From assembly GCA_021730635.1 (NCBI GenBank), contig JAJNNC010000001.1, positions 1,170,783 through 1,234,782 of the forward strand: a stretch of DNA of 64,000 nucleotides, written 5' to 3'. Within the stretch, counting starts at the first letter, position 1. Each line of letters starts with the position of its first letter. Source of the stretch: Catalimonadaceae bacterium JC749. Its GTDB lineage: Bacteria > Bacteroidota > Bacteroidia > Cytophagales > Cyclobacteriaceae. The notes beneath the pieces are model-generated. The model searched no databases, was not told where the DNA came from, and saw only the letters and a list, made by a program, of their open reading frames with translations. Below are positions 17,239-24,891 of the stretch, piece by piece. The translations under genes were made by a program, and so were the position numbers.

Positions 17239-18351
17239 ATGAGTATAGTCAATTACAAAATCAAAAAGATTTTGGTAAGCACGCTGAGGAAGAAAATTCC
17301 CTCTTACCGCTTAAGCCAGAATGCGGGCGCCTCTCCAGGCACTTTGATTTATACAGGGAAAGTAAAAGATGAGGAAGCGGAAGTTACCTTGTTGCAGTAT
17401 AATGAAAATGCTATTAACAAAACAGAGCGTAAAGATTTACCTGAGATTTTGTCTAAAATCAGTCCTTCTCAAGCCAACTGGATCAATGTCAGCGCTATTC
17501 ATCATACGGAAGTGATCCAGAAAATAGGAGATCACTTTAATCTGCATCCGCTGGTATTGGAAGATATTCCCAATACGCTTCTTTCACCGCAATATGAGGA
17601 TTTTGACGACTATTTATTCATTACTCTTAAAATGCTCAGCGTCAATGCGGAAAGTCACCTGGTGGAACAGGAGCATGTCAGCTTTATTTTAGGAAAAAAT
17701 TATTTACTTTCTTTTCAGGAAAGGAAAAAAGATGTTTTTGATCCTGTGCGCCAGCGACTGGAAAAAGCCCGTGGAAAAATCAGAAAAAGAGGGGTCGATT
17801 ACCTATTGTATGCACTCATAGATGTCATTGTAGACAACTATTACGCAATCACGGAAGAAGTCAGCGAAAAGATGAACCAGTTGGAAAGTGAGCTTATTCG
17901 CCGGCCTACCCCCCGGGCGGTAGAAAAAATTGCTAACTATAAAAAACAGCTGATTGAATTAAGGAAGACCGTATACCCTCTACGGGATGCCTTGGGTAAG
18001 CTCGACAATGAGGAGGAACTGATTGAGCAAGGCACCATGCGATTTTTTAAGGATGTTTACAGCCATGTGGAGCATGTGATTAATACGATGGAAACCCAGC
18101 GTGACATCCTAACGGGCTTTATGGATTTATACATGTCTACCCTAAGCCATAAAATGAATGAAGTGATGAAAACCCTGACAATCATCGCTACGATCTTTAT
18201 ACCACTTACTTTTGTGGCGGGTGTGTATGGTATGAATTTTCAGTATATGCCAGAGCTTCAATGGAAATGGGGCTACTTTGCCTCGTTGGGCTTGATGTTT
18301 CTGGTAGGCATCATTATGTATATTTACATGAAAAGCCGCCGCTGGTTTTGA
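17239..18351 (+). CDS. corA: CorA family magnesium/cobalt transporter
   Basis: A 370-residue divalent-cation channel. The long N-terminal soluble alpha/beta domain and stalk helix cover about 1-300. Two C-terminal membrane helices follow, the first ending in the CorA signature GMN (331-333 in VYGMNF). The tail MKSRRWF is basic, as in other CorA proteins. It ends 2 bp before the stop of the convergent DUF1080 gene. Confidence 0.95.
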   Translation: MSIVNYKIKKILVSTLRKKIPSYRLSQNAGASPGTLIYTGKVKDEEAEVTLLQYNENAINKTERKDLPEILSKISPSQANWINVSAIHHTEVIQKIGDHFNLHPLVLEDIPNTLLSPQYEDFDDYLFITLKMLSVNAESHLVEQEHVSFILGKNYLLSFQERKKDVFDPVRQRLEKARGKIRKRGVDYLLYALIDVIVDNYYAITEEVSEKMNQLESELIRRPTPRAVEKIANYKKQLIELRKTVYPLRDALGKLDNEEELIEQGTMRFFKDVYSHVEHVINTMETQRDILTGFMDLYMSTLSHKMNEVMKTLTIIATIFIPLTFVAGVYGMNFQYMPELQWKWGYFASLGLMFLVGIIMYIYMKSRRWF

Positions 18352-18353
18352 GT

Positions 18354-19022
18354 TTAAAGCTCCATATTTGCCGGATTTTCCTGAATCAACACGTCTTTAA
18401 ACATAACATTCATCTCCATCCCTCCGTGAAGTTGCAAGCCAATATGGCCTTTGGTACGGCCGGTATCATTGGTGAGGGCAGCAGTCTCATGGCCGTTCAG
18501 AAAAACTTTGACATCTTTTCCTTTGGCTATGACTACCAACTCATTCCAGTCATCCGACTTCATCCACTGCTGAATATTGTCAGGATCAGGTTTTACGACC
18601 CATTCACGGCCCCCCGTTTCATAGAGGCCGCCTGTTTCATTGTGAACATCGATCTCCGCTTGAAAACCATTGACACTCACGGCATCATCTGCTTTTTCCA
18701 CTCGGAAATATAAGCCACTATCTCCTGTCAGAATTTTGAATGTAACGCGCAATTTAAAATCGCCAAATTCCTGATTACTGAGCAGGATACCATGCAAAGG
18801 CTCATCGGCCGGACTAGTTCCTACTATGTTTCCATTTTCTACGTTCCATTGGCCTCCTGGTAAGATTTGCCATCCCTCCAGGTTTTCGTGATTAAATAAA
18901 GGTACCCATTCCTGCTGTATAGTTTGGCTGTCAGCATTTGCTTCTTGTTCCTCATTTGAGGAAGGAGAGCTACAAGAAAAAACCAGTAAAGGGAGTGCCA
19001 GCAAGAAAACCAGATATTTCAT
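18354..19022 (-). CDS. DUF1080 (3-keto-disaccharide hydrolase family) lipoprotein, copy B
   Basis: The ATG at 19022 is chosen over one at 19058 because it directly precedes a lipoprotein signal (MKYLVFLLALPLLVFSC); the mature protein starts at Cys16. Of 222 residues, the jelly-roll domain includes NHENLEGWQIL, EFGDFKLRVTFKILTGDSGLYFRVE, EWVVKPDPDN and a C-terminal HIGLQLHGGMEMNVMFKDVLI. The otherwise common QDHG is QLHG here, and the sequence is clearly diverged from copies A and C. It stands alone, convergent with corA, so it may act on a different glycoside. Confidence 0.85.
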   Translation of the reverse strand: MKYLVFLLALPLLVFSCSSPSSNEEQEANADSQTIQQEWVPLFNHENLEGWQILPGGQWNVENGNIVGTSPADEPLHGILLSNQEFGDFKLRVTFKILTGDSGLYFRVEKADDAVSVNGFQAEIDVHNETGGLYETGGREWVVKPDPDNIQQWMKSDDWNELVVIAKGKDVKVFLNGHETAALTNDTGRTKGHIGLQLHGGMEMNVMFKDVLIQENPANMEL

Positions 19023-19233
19023 AGCCATAGTTGTCAGGTTGAAAAGGCAAGATGCCAAAGGTATAAATCAATTTTTAGTGTAAATTAAAGAAATTATAAC
19101 AAAGAGATAGAGAAAAAAAGTAGTTTATAGGGAGCAAGATTTATACAGGAGCGAACAGGAAAAATTTTGCCCCATAGCAGTAGATGGCGTGGTGTTTTTT
19201 ACATTCATACAGTTGCATTTAAACGAAAATAAT

Positions 19234-19845
19234 ATGTCTGGAATTGATACTTTGTTTTTTGATGTGGGAGGTGTTTACCTCACCAATGGCTGGGATCATA
19301 TCGCCCGGGAAAAAGCAGCCACACAATTCTCTTATCATTTTGACACCAGCGAGCAATACCATCAGTCAATAGTGGAGGGCTTTGAGTGCGGACGGATTTC
19401 ATTAGAAGACTATCTGAAAAAGGTAGTTTATTTCGAAAAGCGGGATTTTACCAAGGATGACTATATCCACTTTATGCAAAGCCAGTCTCAGCCTTTAGAA
19501 GATAATTTATCAGTGTTGAAGAAACTGGCGCAGCAGCAGAAGTACACCTTGGCCACTATCAACAATGAATCTCTGATGTTGAATCAATACCGTATAGAAA
19601 AATTCCGGTTAGCACAGTATTTTTCTGCTTTTTTCAGCTCTTGCTTCGTGGGTATAATGAAACCTGATGGATTAATCTTTCAAAGAGCTTTGTGGATCAC
19701 GCAACGAAAAGGAGAAGCTTGCCTGTTTGTAGATGACCGGGAAGAAAATGTAAAAGCTGCCAGCGCTTGCGGTATGCGTGCCATTCATTTGCAACAGCCT
19801 GAAGATTTGGCTGACATGCTGCGGTCAGAGGGCGTATCTTTTTGA
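19234..19845 (+). CDS. HAD-superfamily (subfamily IA) hydrolase
   Basis: The ATG at 19234 gives 203 residues and a start next to the nucleophile motif FFDVGGVYLTNG; an upstream ATG at 19189 would add 15 residues that do not fit the family. The second Asp of the usual DxD is Gly, a known variant among FDxGGV-type HAD-IA proteins. Motif II is TINNES, the conserved Lys is in MKPDG, and motif IV is LFVDDREENVKAA. Such enzymes are mostly phosphatases of sugar phosphates or nucleotides; the substrate is unknown. It is flanked by convergent genes and shares no operon. Confidence 0.87.
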   Translation: MSGIDTLFFDVGGVYLTNGWDHIAREKAATQFSYHFDTSEQYHQSIVEGFECGRISLEDYLKKVVYFEKRDFTKDDYIHFMQSQSQPLEDNLSVLKKLAQQQKYTLATINNESLMLNQYRIEKFRLAQYFSAFFSSCFVGIMKPDGLIFQRALWITQRKGEACLFVDDREENVKAASACGMRAIHLQQPEDLADMLRSEGVSF

Positions 19846-19852
19846 GGTTGGA

Positions 19853-19886
19853 GCAGCGGCAATAACAAAAGGTTATCACCTGCTGC
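19853..19886. terminator. Imperfect hairpin between HAD hydrolase and head-GIN gene
   Basis: GCAGCGG and ATAAC pair with CCTGCTGC and GTTAT, with a small internal loop and a bulge, followed by TTTTG. It lies between convergent gene ends, as a shared terminator would. Confidence 0.4.
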
Positions 19887-19900
19887 CTTTTGATTAGGTT

Positions 19901-20638
19901 TTATCCTTTAATAAGATCTCCCGAACCTCGGATAGAACTACGAACTTCCGGGTTGCCATAATAAATGATATCGCCGCTTCCTCGGATCTCTACATCCAGT
20001 AAGTCGCTCACTTTGACTTCTCCCCGGCCGCTTCCTGAGATTTTAATATAGCAATTTTGTGAGGTAAGATCTCTGGCACGATAGTTTCCCGAACCTGAAA
20101 TTTTGATCTCCTGTTCTTCTACCTCGCCAAACATCTGAAAATCGCCGGAGCCATCACCCTCTACGGATAGGCGGGTATAATACATTTCAAGATCCATATT
20201 ACCAGAGCCTGAAATATCCACTTCTAACTGATCTCCGGCCAGGGGATTTTCTCCGAAAAGGTTGCCCGAACCCTGTATACTCAATCGACTGACAACAGGG
20301 ATCGTGATATATACATTAACGCCATGGTTGGTCCTATAGCGTTGCTCATTCTCGATCCGTAGCTCACCACCTCTGACATTTGTAGAAATGATGGGGATGA
20401 TATTATCGTCGGCTTCAATTTCTACGCTCTGATCATCACCCTGACGGAGTATTACGTTAGCCGATCCTTCTACTAAAATCTTGTCAAAATCGGCCACCAA
20501 GCGATCTTCCGTAATAATCCGGCCGGAGCCATCAACAACAGGTTCGAATAAATGATCATCGTTCAGATCAATATAACAGCTATTGGTAAAAGCCAGCAGA
20601 AACAGGAGGGTTATGGTTGTAAGTGTTATTCCTTTCAT
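19901..20638 (-). CDS. Head-GIN domain (DUF2807) putative lipoprotein
   Basis: A 245-residue exported protein; the signal ends in LLAFTNSC, so it is probably lipidated. The mature part is one DUF2807 'auto-transporter adhesin head GIN' domain. It is built of short beta-strands ending in repeated GSGN/GSGD turns (for example SIQGSGNLFG, DISGSGNMDL, KISGSGNYRA, EIRGSGDIIY). This gives a beta-helix that could stack or bind carbohydrate. The molecular function of the family is not established. It is convergent with the HAD gene and not obviously in an operon. Confidence 0.85.
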   Translation of the reverse strand: MKGITLTTITLLFLLAFTNSCYIDLNDDHLFEPVVDGSGRIITEDRLVADFDKILVEGSANVILRQGDDQSVEIEADDNIIPIISTNVRGGELRIENEQRYRTNHGVNVYITIPVVSRLSIQGSGNLFGENPLAGDQLEVDISGSGNMDLEMYYTRLSVEGDGSGDFQMFGEVEEQEIKISGSGNYRARDLTSQNCYIKISGSGRGEVKVSDLLDVEIRGSGDIIYYGNPEVRSSIRGSGDLIKG

Positions 20639-20826
20639 GATAATAAGTATTAAGAACTATTTTTAAAAGGAATACAGCCGTTTCTACGCTGACCCTACCT
20701 GATGATGTAATAATATTTTGATACAGGTTGGTAAACAGGTATCAGTAATGGTTCAGAAAACTCACGTTACAAGCGTATCATTTCATTCCAGTTAGCTTTG
20801 AGCGAAGTAGGAGGTGTCAAAAAAAA

Positions 20827-20853
20827 GAAAAGCCATCATTCATATGGCTTTTC
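20827..20853 (-). terminator. Terminator of the cytosolic Gfo/Idh/MocA gene
   Basis: A perfect 10-bp stem (GAAAAGCCAT / ATGGCTTTTC) with a 7-base loop, followed on the minus strand by a run of T. It lies 57 bp after the oxidoreductase stop. Confidence 0.8.
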
Positions 20854-20910
20854 AAGTTTATACATCATGAGCGTTTTAAGCGGTGCAATGGTAGCTTTCA
20901 AACATTTTAA

Positions 20911-22074
20911 TCAGATTGTAAATTTATACCACTTTTCGCTGCTTTTGCTGGAAGCTACTGCATTCTCAATGAAGGCCATCCCTCGAATGCCATCATCGAT
21001 AGTAGGAAAATCCAGGTATTGAGGATCAGGCTCCTGGCCCTGCATACGGGCACGAAGGGTAAAGGCAAAGTTTCTGTATATATTAGCAAAAGCTTCCAGG
21101 TAACCTTCCGGGTGGCCGGCAGGGATACGGCTATTGGCTGCAGCGTTCTGACTGAGATAGCCACCACCGGTTCGGTAATACTGAGTAGGTTGATCTACCC
21201 ATTTAACAATGAGTGTATTAGGTTCCATCTGGCGCCATTCCAATCCACCTTTTTCTCCATATACCCGGATGTTGAGGTCATTTTCTTCACCCGCAGCAAT
21301 CTGGCTGGCATGTAAGACGCCTTTGGCTCCATTCTCAAACCGAAGCAGTATGTTGCCATCATCATCCAGTTCGCGGCCTTCACCAAAAGAAGTGAGGTCG
21401 GCACACATCTCAGTGATTTTAAGCCCTGTGATATATTCAGCCAGATTTTCTGCATGGGTTCCAATATCACCCATACAACTGCTGATGCCGGCCTGTTTTG
21501 GATCCATACGCCAGGCAGCTTGCTTAGACCCCTGTTTTTCCAGGGCAACAGCCAGCCATCCTTGAGGATATTCAACAATTATTTTTCTGATCTTACCCAA
21601 TTTGCCATTCTTCAATATATCCCGGGCTTCTTTTACCATAGGATAACCGGTATAGTTGTGGGTCAGGGCGAAAGTGAGCCCTGTTTTTTCTATAATTTCT
21701 TTGAGTGCTTTAGCTTCCTGTAAATTAAAAGCGACGGGTTTATCACAAATGACGGGGAATCCATTTTCCAGAGCCAGCTTAGCAGGAGGAAAATGCATAA
21801 CATTAGGGGTGACGATAGACACAAAATCCATACGCTTTTCTTCGGGCAAGGCTTTTTCCTTGGTGATCATTTCCGTGAAATCACCATAAACCCGGTCAGG
21901 TGGCAAAAACAAAGCTTCGCCCGACGCTTTTGATTTTTCAGGGTTGCTGCTAAAGGCCCCGCACACCAGTTCTATCTGCTGATCAAGGGTAGCGGCTATC
22001 CTGTGTACACCTCCTATAAAAGCATCTTTCCCCCCTCCTACCATCCCCATGCGTAGTTTTCTATCCTTTGTCAT
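20911..22074 (-). CDS. Gfo/Idh/MocA family oxidoreductase, cytosolic
   Basis: A 387-residue NAD(P)-dependent sugar or inositol dehydrogenase-like protein without a signal peptide. The N-terminal Rossmann domain begins GMVGGGKDAFIGGVHR. The conserved catalytic lysine is in CDKPVAFNLQEAK, where Asp replaces the usual Glu of EKP. The C-terminal domain contains GDIGTHAENLAEYITG, with the putative catalytic His. It is divergent from a second, exported oxidoreductase with a 192-bp gap between them. The family interconverts sugar hydroxyls and ketones, which fits the DUF1080 enzymes nearby. Confidence 0.9.
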   Translation of the reverse strand: MTKDRKLRMGMVGGGKDAFIGGVHRIAATLDQQIELVCGAFSSNPEKSKASGEALFLPPDRVYGDFTEMITKEKALPEEKRMDFVSIVTPNVMHFPPAKLALENGFPVICDKPVAFNLQEAKALKEIIEKTGLTFALTHNYTGYPMVKEARDILKNGKLGKIRKIIVEYPQGWLAVALEKQGSKQAAWRMDPKQAGISSCMGDIGTHAENLAEYITGLKITEMCADLTSFGEGRELDDDGNILLRFENGAKGVLHASQIAAGEENDLNIRVYGEKGGLEWRQMEPNTLIVKWVDQPTQYYRTGGGYLSQNAAANSRIPAGHPEGYLEAFANIYRNFAFTLRARMQGQEPDPQYLDFPTIDDGIRGMAFIENAVASSKSSEKWYKFTI

Positions 22075-22266
22075 GTTTATTAGGGTTGTGAAGTTTTACT
22101 AAAAAGATAAATATAAATTAGTTTGGTAAAAAAATAGTGCTTTATGCGCAAAGTTATAAATTTGTGAATCAATAGCTACTGACGCACTTCATTTTGCCAT
22201 ATTTTTAGGTTAATAGTTGCTCGCTTTTCAATTATTGAATTTTATGGATTTTATTAGAACGCGCTT

Positions 22267-23598
22267 ATGAAAAATTTTACCAGACGCCATTTTATACAGC
22301 ATACCTCTCAAGTGATGGCTGGAGCAGGTTTGATATCTTCTCTTCCTTTCAGCACGGTATCGGCCAGCGTTTTAGGAGCTAATGAGAAATTAGCCTTAGG
22401 AGTGATCGGATGCAACGGTATGGGTTTTTCCAATTTAACTGCTCACTTAAAACTCCCAGATGTGACCTGTGCGGCCCTATGCGATGTAGATGCCAATGTG
22501 CTGGAGCGCCGTGCCATGGAGGTAGAAAAAATGACGGGCAGCAAGCCTAAAACCTATAGTGATTACCGCAAAATGCTGGAGGATAAAGACATTGACGCCG
22601 TGATCATCGGTACACCCGATCACTGGCATTGCCTGATGATGGTAGATGCCTGTGAAGCAGGAAAAGATGTGTATGTAGAAAAACCGATTGCCAACTCCAT
22701 TGAAGAGTGTAATATTATGGTGAAGGCCGGTGAAAGATACAACAAAATCGTTCAGGTAGGGCAATGGCAGCGTAGCGATGAACACTGGAACCAGGCATTG
22801 CAATATGTACAGTCTGGCAAATTGGGCAAGATTCGCCTGGTAAAAGCCTGGGCTTATATGGGATGGATGAAAAGTGTTCCCAAAAAACCAGATCTTTCTC
22901 AACCTCCTGCCGGGGTGAATTATGATATGTGGCTGGGACCTGCTCCTAAAAGACCTTTCAACGAAAATCGCTTCCACTTCAACTTTCGCTGGTTCTGGGA
23001 TTACGCCGGGGGCCTCATGACCGACTGGGGCGTTCACCTCATTGATATGGCGCTACTGGGCATGGGTGCTGTAGCCCCCAAATCTGTCTTTGCTTCCGGA
23101 GGGAAATTAGCTTATCCCGACGATGCGGGCGAAACACCGGATACTTTGCAGGCTGTATACGAATACGATGATTTTTCCATGCTTTGGGAACATGCGGTAG
23201 GTATTAGTGAAGGTCCTTATGGACGCGATCATGGCGTGGCGTTTATAGGAAACCAGGGTACGCTGGTTGTGGACAGAGGAAAATGGGAAGTGATTCCTGA
23301 GGTAGGAGAAGGAAAGTATAAAACCGAAGCCATGCCAGTGCAAAACCGAAGTGGCAGAAGTGGACTGGACAAGCATGCAGAAAATTTTATAGCCTGCGTC
23401 AAATCCCGTCAAAAACCAGTTTGTAGTATTGAAATAGGCAGACTGGCTGCTTTGAATGCGCAATTAGGTAATGTAGCCTTTAAAACAGGGCGTAAAGTTT
23501 ATTGGGATGCGGAAAAAGAAGAGTTTAAAGATGATCCGGATGCGAATGCGCTTATCAATGCACAATATCATGGTAACTGGAAGCTACCTCAGGTTTGA
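22267..23598 (+). CDS. Gfo/Idh/MocA family oxidoreductase with a Tat signal (exported)
   Basis: A 443-residue oxidoreductase. The N-terminus has a twin-arginine export signal: RRHFIQ at residues 6-11 followed by a hydrophobic stretch up to about residue 35. This implies export of the folded, NAD(P)-loaded enzyme. The Rossmann motif is LGVIGCNGMGFSN, the catalytic Lys lies in VYVEKPIANSIEE, and DWGVHLIDMALLGMG holds the putative catalytic His. GTPDHWHCLMMVDAC and RWFWDYAGGLMTDWG are typical of the Tat-exported subgroup in Bacteroidota and Planctomycetes. DUF1080 copy C follows 117 bp downstream on the same strand. Confidence 0.92.
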   Translation: MKNFTRRHFIQHTSQVMAGAGLISSLPFSTVSASVLGANEKLALGVIGCNGMGFSNLTAHLKLPDVTCAALCDVDANVLERRAMEVEKMTGSKPKTYSDYRKMLEDKDIDAVIIGTPDHWHCLMMVDACEAGKDVYVEKPIANSIEECNIMVKAGERYNKIVQVGQWQRSDEHWNQALQYVQSGKLGKIRLVKAWAYMGWMKSVPKKPDLSQPPAGVNYDMWLGPAPKRPFNENRFHFNFRWFWDYAGGLMTDWGVHLIDMALLGMGAVAPKSVFASGGKLAYPDDAGETPDTLQAVYEYDDFSMLWEHAVGISEGPYGRDHGVAFIGNQGTLVVDRGKWEVIPEVGEGKYKTEAMPVQNRSGRSGLDKHAENFIACVKSRQKPVCSIEIGRLAALNAQLGNVAFKTGRKVYWDAEKEEFKDDPDANALINAQYHGNWKLPQV

Positions 23599-23715
23599 GG
23601 ATGATATACTCCACAGGAAACTTTATAAATTTTTATAATCTTTATTTCTCCTATAGGCATTCAGATTATTTTCTATCTCTGTTGATTGGAAACTAATATT
23701 ATTACCTACACAATC

Positions 23716-24504
23716 ATGTACAAAAGTTTTTATAGTAAAACTGTTTCTGCAATTGTTTTTCTTCTGGCTGTTTTTTCGATTACGTCTTCCATAGCACAGG
23801 AATTATTAAAAGAGGGGGATTATAAACCGGAAGACACAGAATTTTATGAGCCTCTACCTCCTAAGATAAAACCGGGTGAAAATGACCAGCCTCCTTCCGA
23901 TGCTGTTGTGTTGTTTGATGGAACAGACCTTTCTCAGTGGGAAAGTGAAAAAGGCGGTGAGGTTCAATGGGAGGTCCAGGATGGTTATTTTACAGTGAAA
24001 CCTCAAACTGGAGGGATCAAAACCAAAGAGATTTTTGGTGATTTTCAGTTACATATTGAGTGGCGTTCCCCTCAGGAAATTCAGGGAGAAGGACAAGGCC
24101 GTGGCAACAGTGGCATTTTTTTGCAGGGTTTGTATGAATTACAAGTCTTGGATTCCTACGAAAGTGAAACTTATACCAACGGACAAGCAGGCAGCATATA
24201 CAAGCAGTATCCGCCATTGGTTAATGCCATGAAACCCCCTGCCGAATGGGAAGTGTATGATGTCATTTATACGGCTCCCAAGTTTAGTGAAAAGAACGGA
24301 GCCATGCTTGAGCCTGGGTATGTAACCGTCCTTCATAATGGTGTATTGATTCAAAACCATGTGCAACTCCAGGGCACTACGGAGTACATCGGTACACCGA
24401 AATGGATTGCTCATGGCAAAGGGCCTATTGCCTTGCAGGATCATGGCAATCCGGTAAGTTTCCGTAATATCTGGATTAGAGAACTTACCCGGGATGATCA
24501 ATGA
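23716..24504 (+). CDS. DUF1080 (3-keto-disaccharide hydrolase family) protein, copy C
   Basis: The ATG at 23716 is preferred to one 30 bp upstream because it begins a clean Sec signal (MYKSFYSKTVSAIVF...SSIAQE) with likely signal peptidase I cleavage after SIA; no lipobox is present. The 262-residue product has the canonical family segments: VVLFDGTDLSQWES, FGDFQLHIEWRSP, GRGNSGIFLQGLYELQVLDSY, PPAEWEVYDVIYTAP and GPIALQDHGNPVSFRNIWIREL. It is the most typical of the three copies. Its position directly after the Tat-exported oxidoreductase suggests a periplasmic oxidise-then-cleave pair (inference). Confidence 0.9.
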   Translation: MYKSFYSKTVSAIVFLLAVFSITSSIAQELLKEGDYKPEDTEFYEPLPPKIKPGENDQPPSDAVVLFDGTDLSQWESEKGGEVQWEVQDGYFTVKPQTGGIKTKEIFGDFQLHIEWRSPQEIQGEGQGRGNSGIFLQGLYELQVLDSYESETYTNGQAGSIYKQYPPLVNAMKPPAEWEVYDVIYTAPKFSEKNGAMLEPGYVTVLHNGVLIQNHVQLQGTTEYIGTPKWIAHGKGPIALQDHGNPVSFRNIWIRELTRDDQ

Positions 24505-24516
24505 TCATTGTTGACA

Positions 24517-24891
24517 ATGAAAATTATAAACGTTCTTCTCACCATTGTTTTTATACTTTTCGCCTCATTTCAATATAACGATGCAGACACCGTAACCTGG
24601 ATGCTGTTATATGGTTTTGTGGCGGTGATGTCAGCTTTGGCTATATTCAAACGATACAGCCTGCCACTCCTTCTGGCGGGAATACTGGTGTTTGCTTTTT
24701 ACTTCCTGTATTTATCACCCAGTATCCTTGCTTGGATACAAAGTGGTGATGACCTGATGGATCAGATGAGTACGAACACACCCTATATTGAGGAATCACG
24801 GGAAGGTCTGGGGCTGCTCCTGGGCTTGATCGTTCTTGTTTTTCATCTGATGGTGAGAAACAGGTATGCTCGAATGAGAAAAGTTGGATGA
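24517..24891 (+). CDS. TMEM220-like small membrane protein
   Basis: 124 residues from the ATG at 24517, with four hydrophobic helices. The N-terminal pattern FILFASFQYNDADTVTWMLLYG, with its Tyr-Asn-Asp after helix 1, matches the transmembrane family 220. That family occurs in animals and bacteria and has no assigned function. Its last codons overlap the start of the next gene as ATGA (24888-24891), implying translational coupling with the carotenoid desaturase. It also follows the DUF1080 gene by 12 bp, so the run from the Tat oxidoreductase to the desaturase may be one transcript. Confidence 0.8.
   Translation: MKIINVLLTIVFILFASFQYNDADTVTWMLLYGFVAVMSALAIFKRYSLPLLLAGILVFAFYFLYLSPSILAWIQSGDDLMDQMSTNTPYIEESREGLGLLLGLIVLVFHLMVRNRYARMRKVG

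Noticed and set aside
24499..24510. 12-bp palindrome CAATGATCATTG at the end of DUF1080 copy C
   Set aside because: Short, overlaps the stop codon, no T-tract; likely chance.
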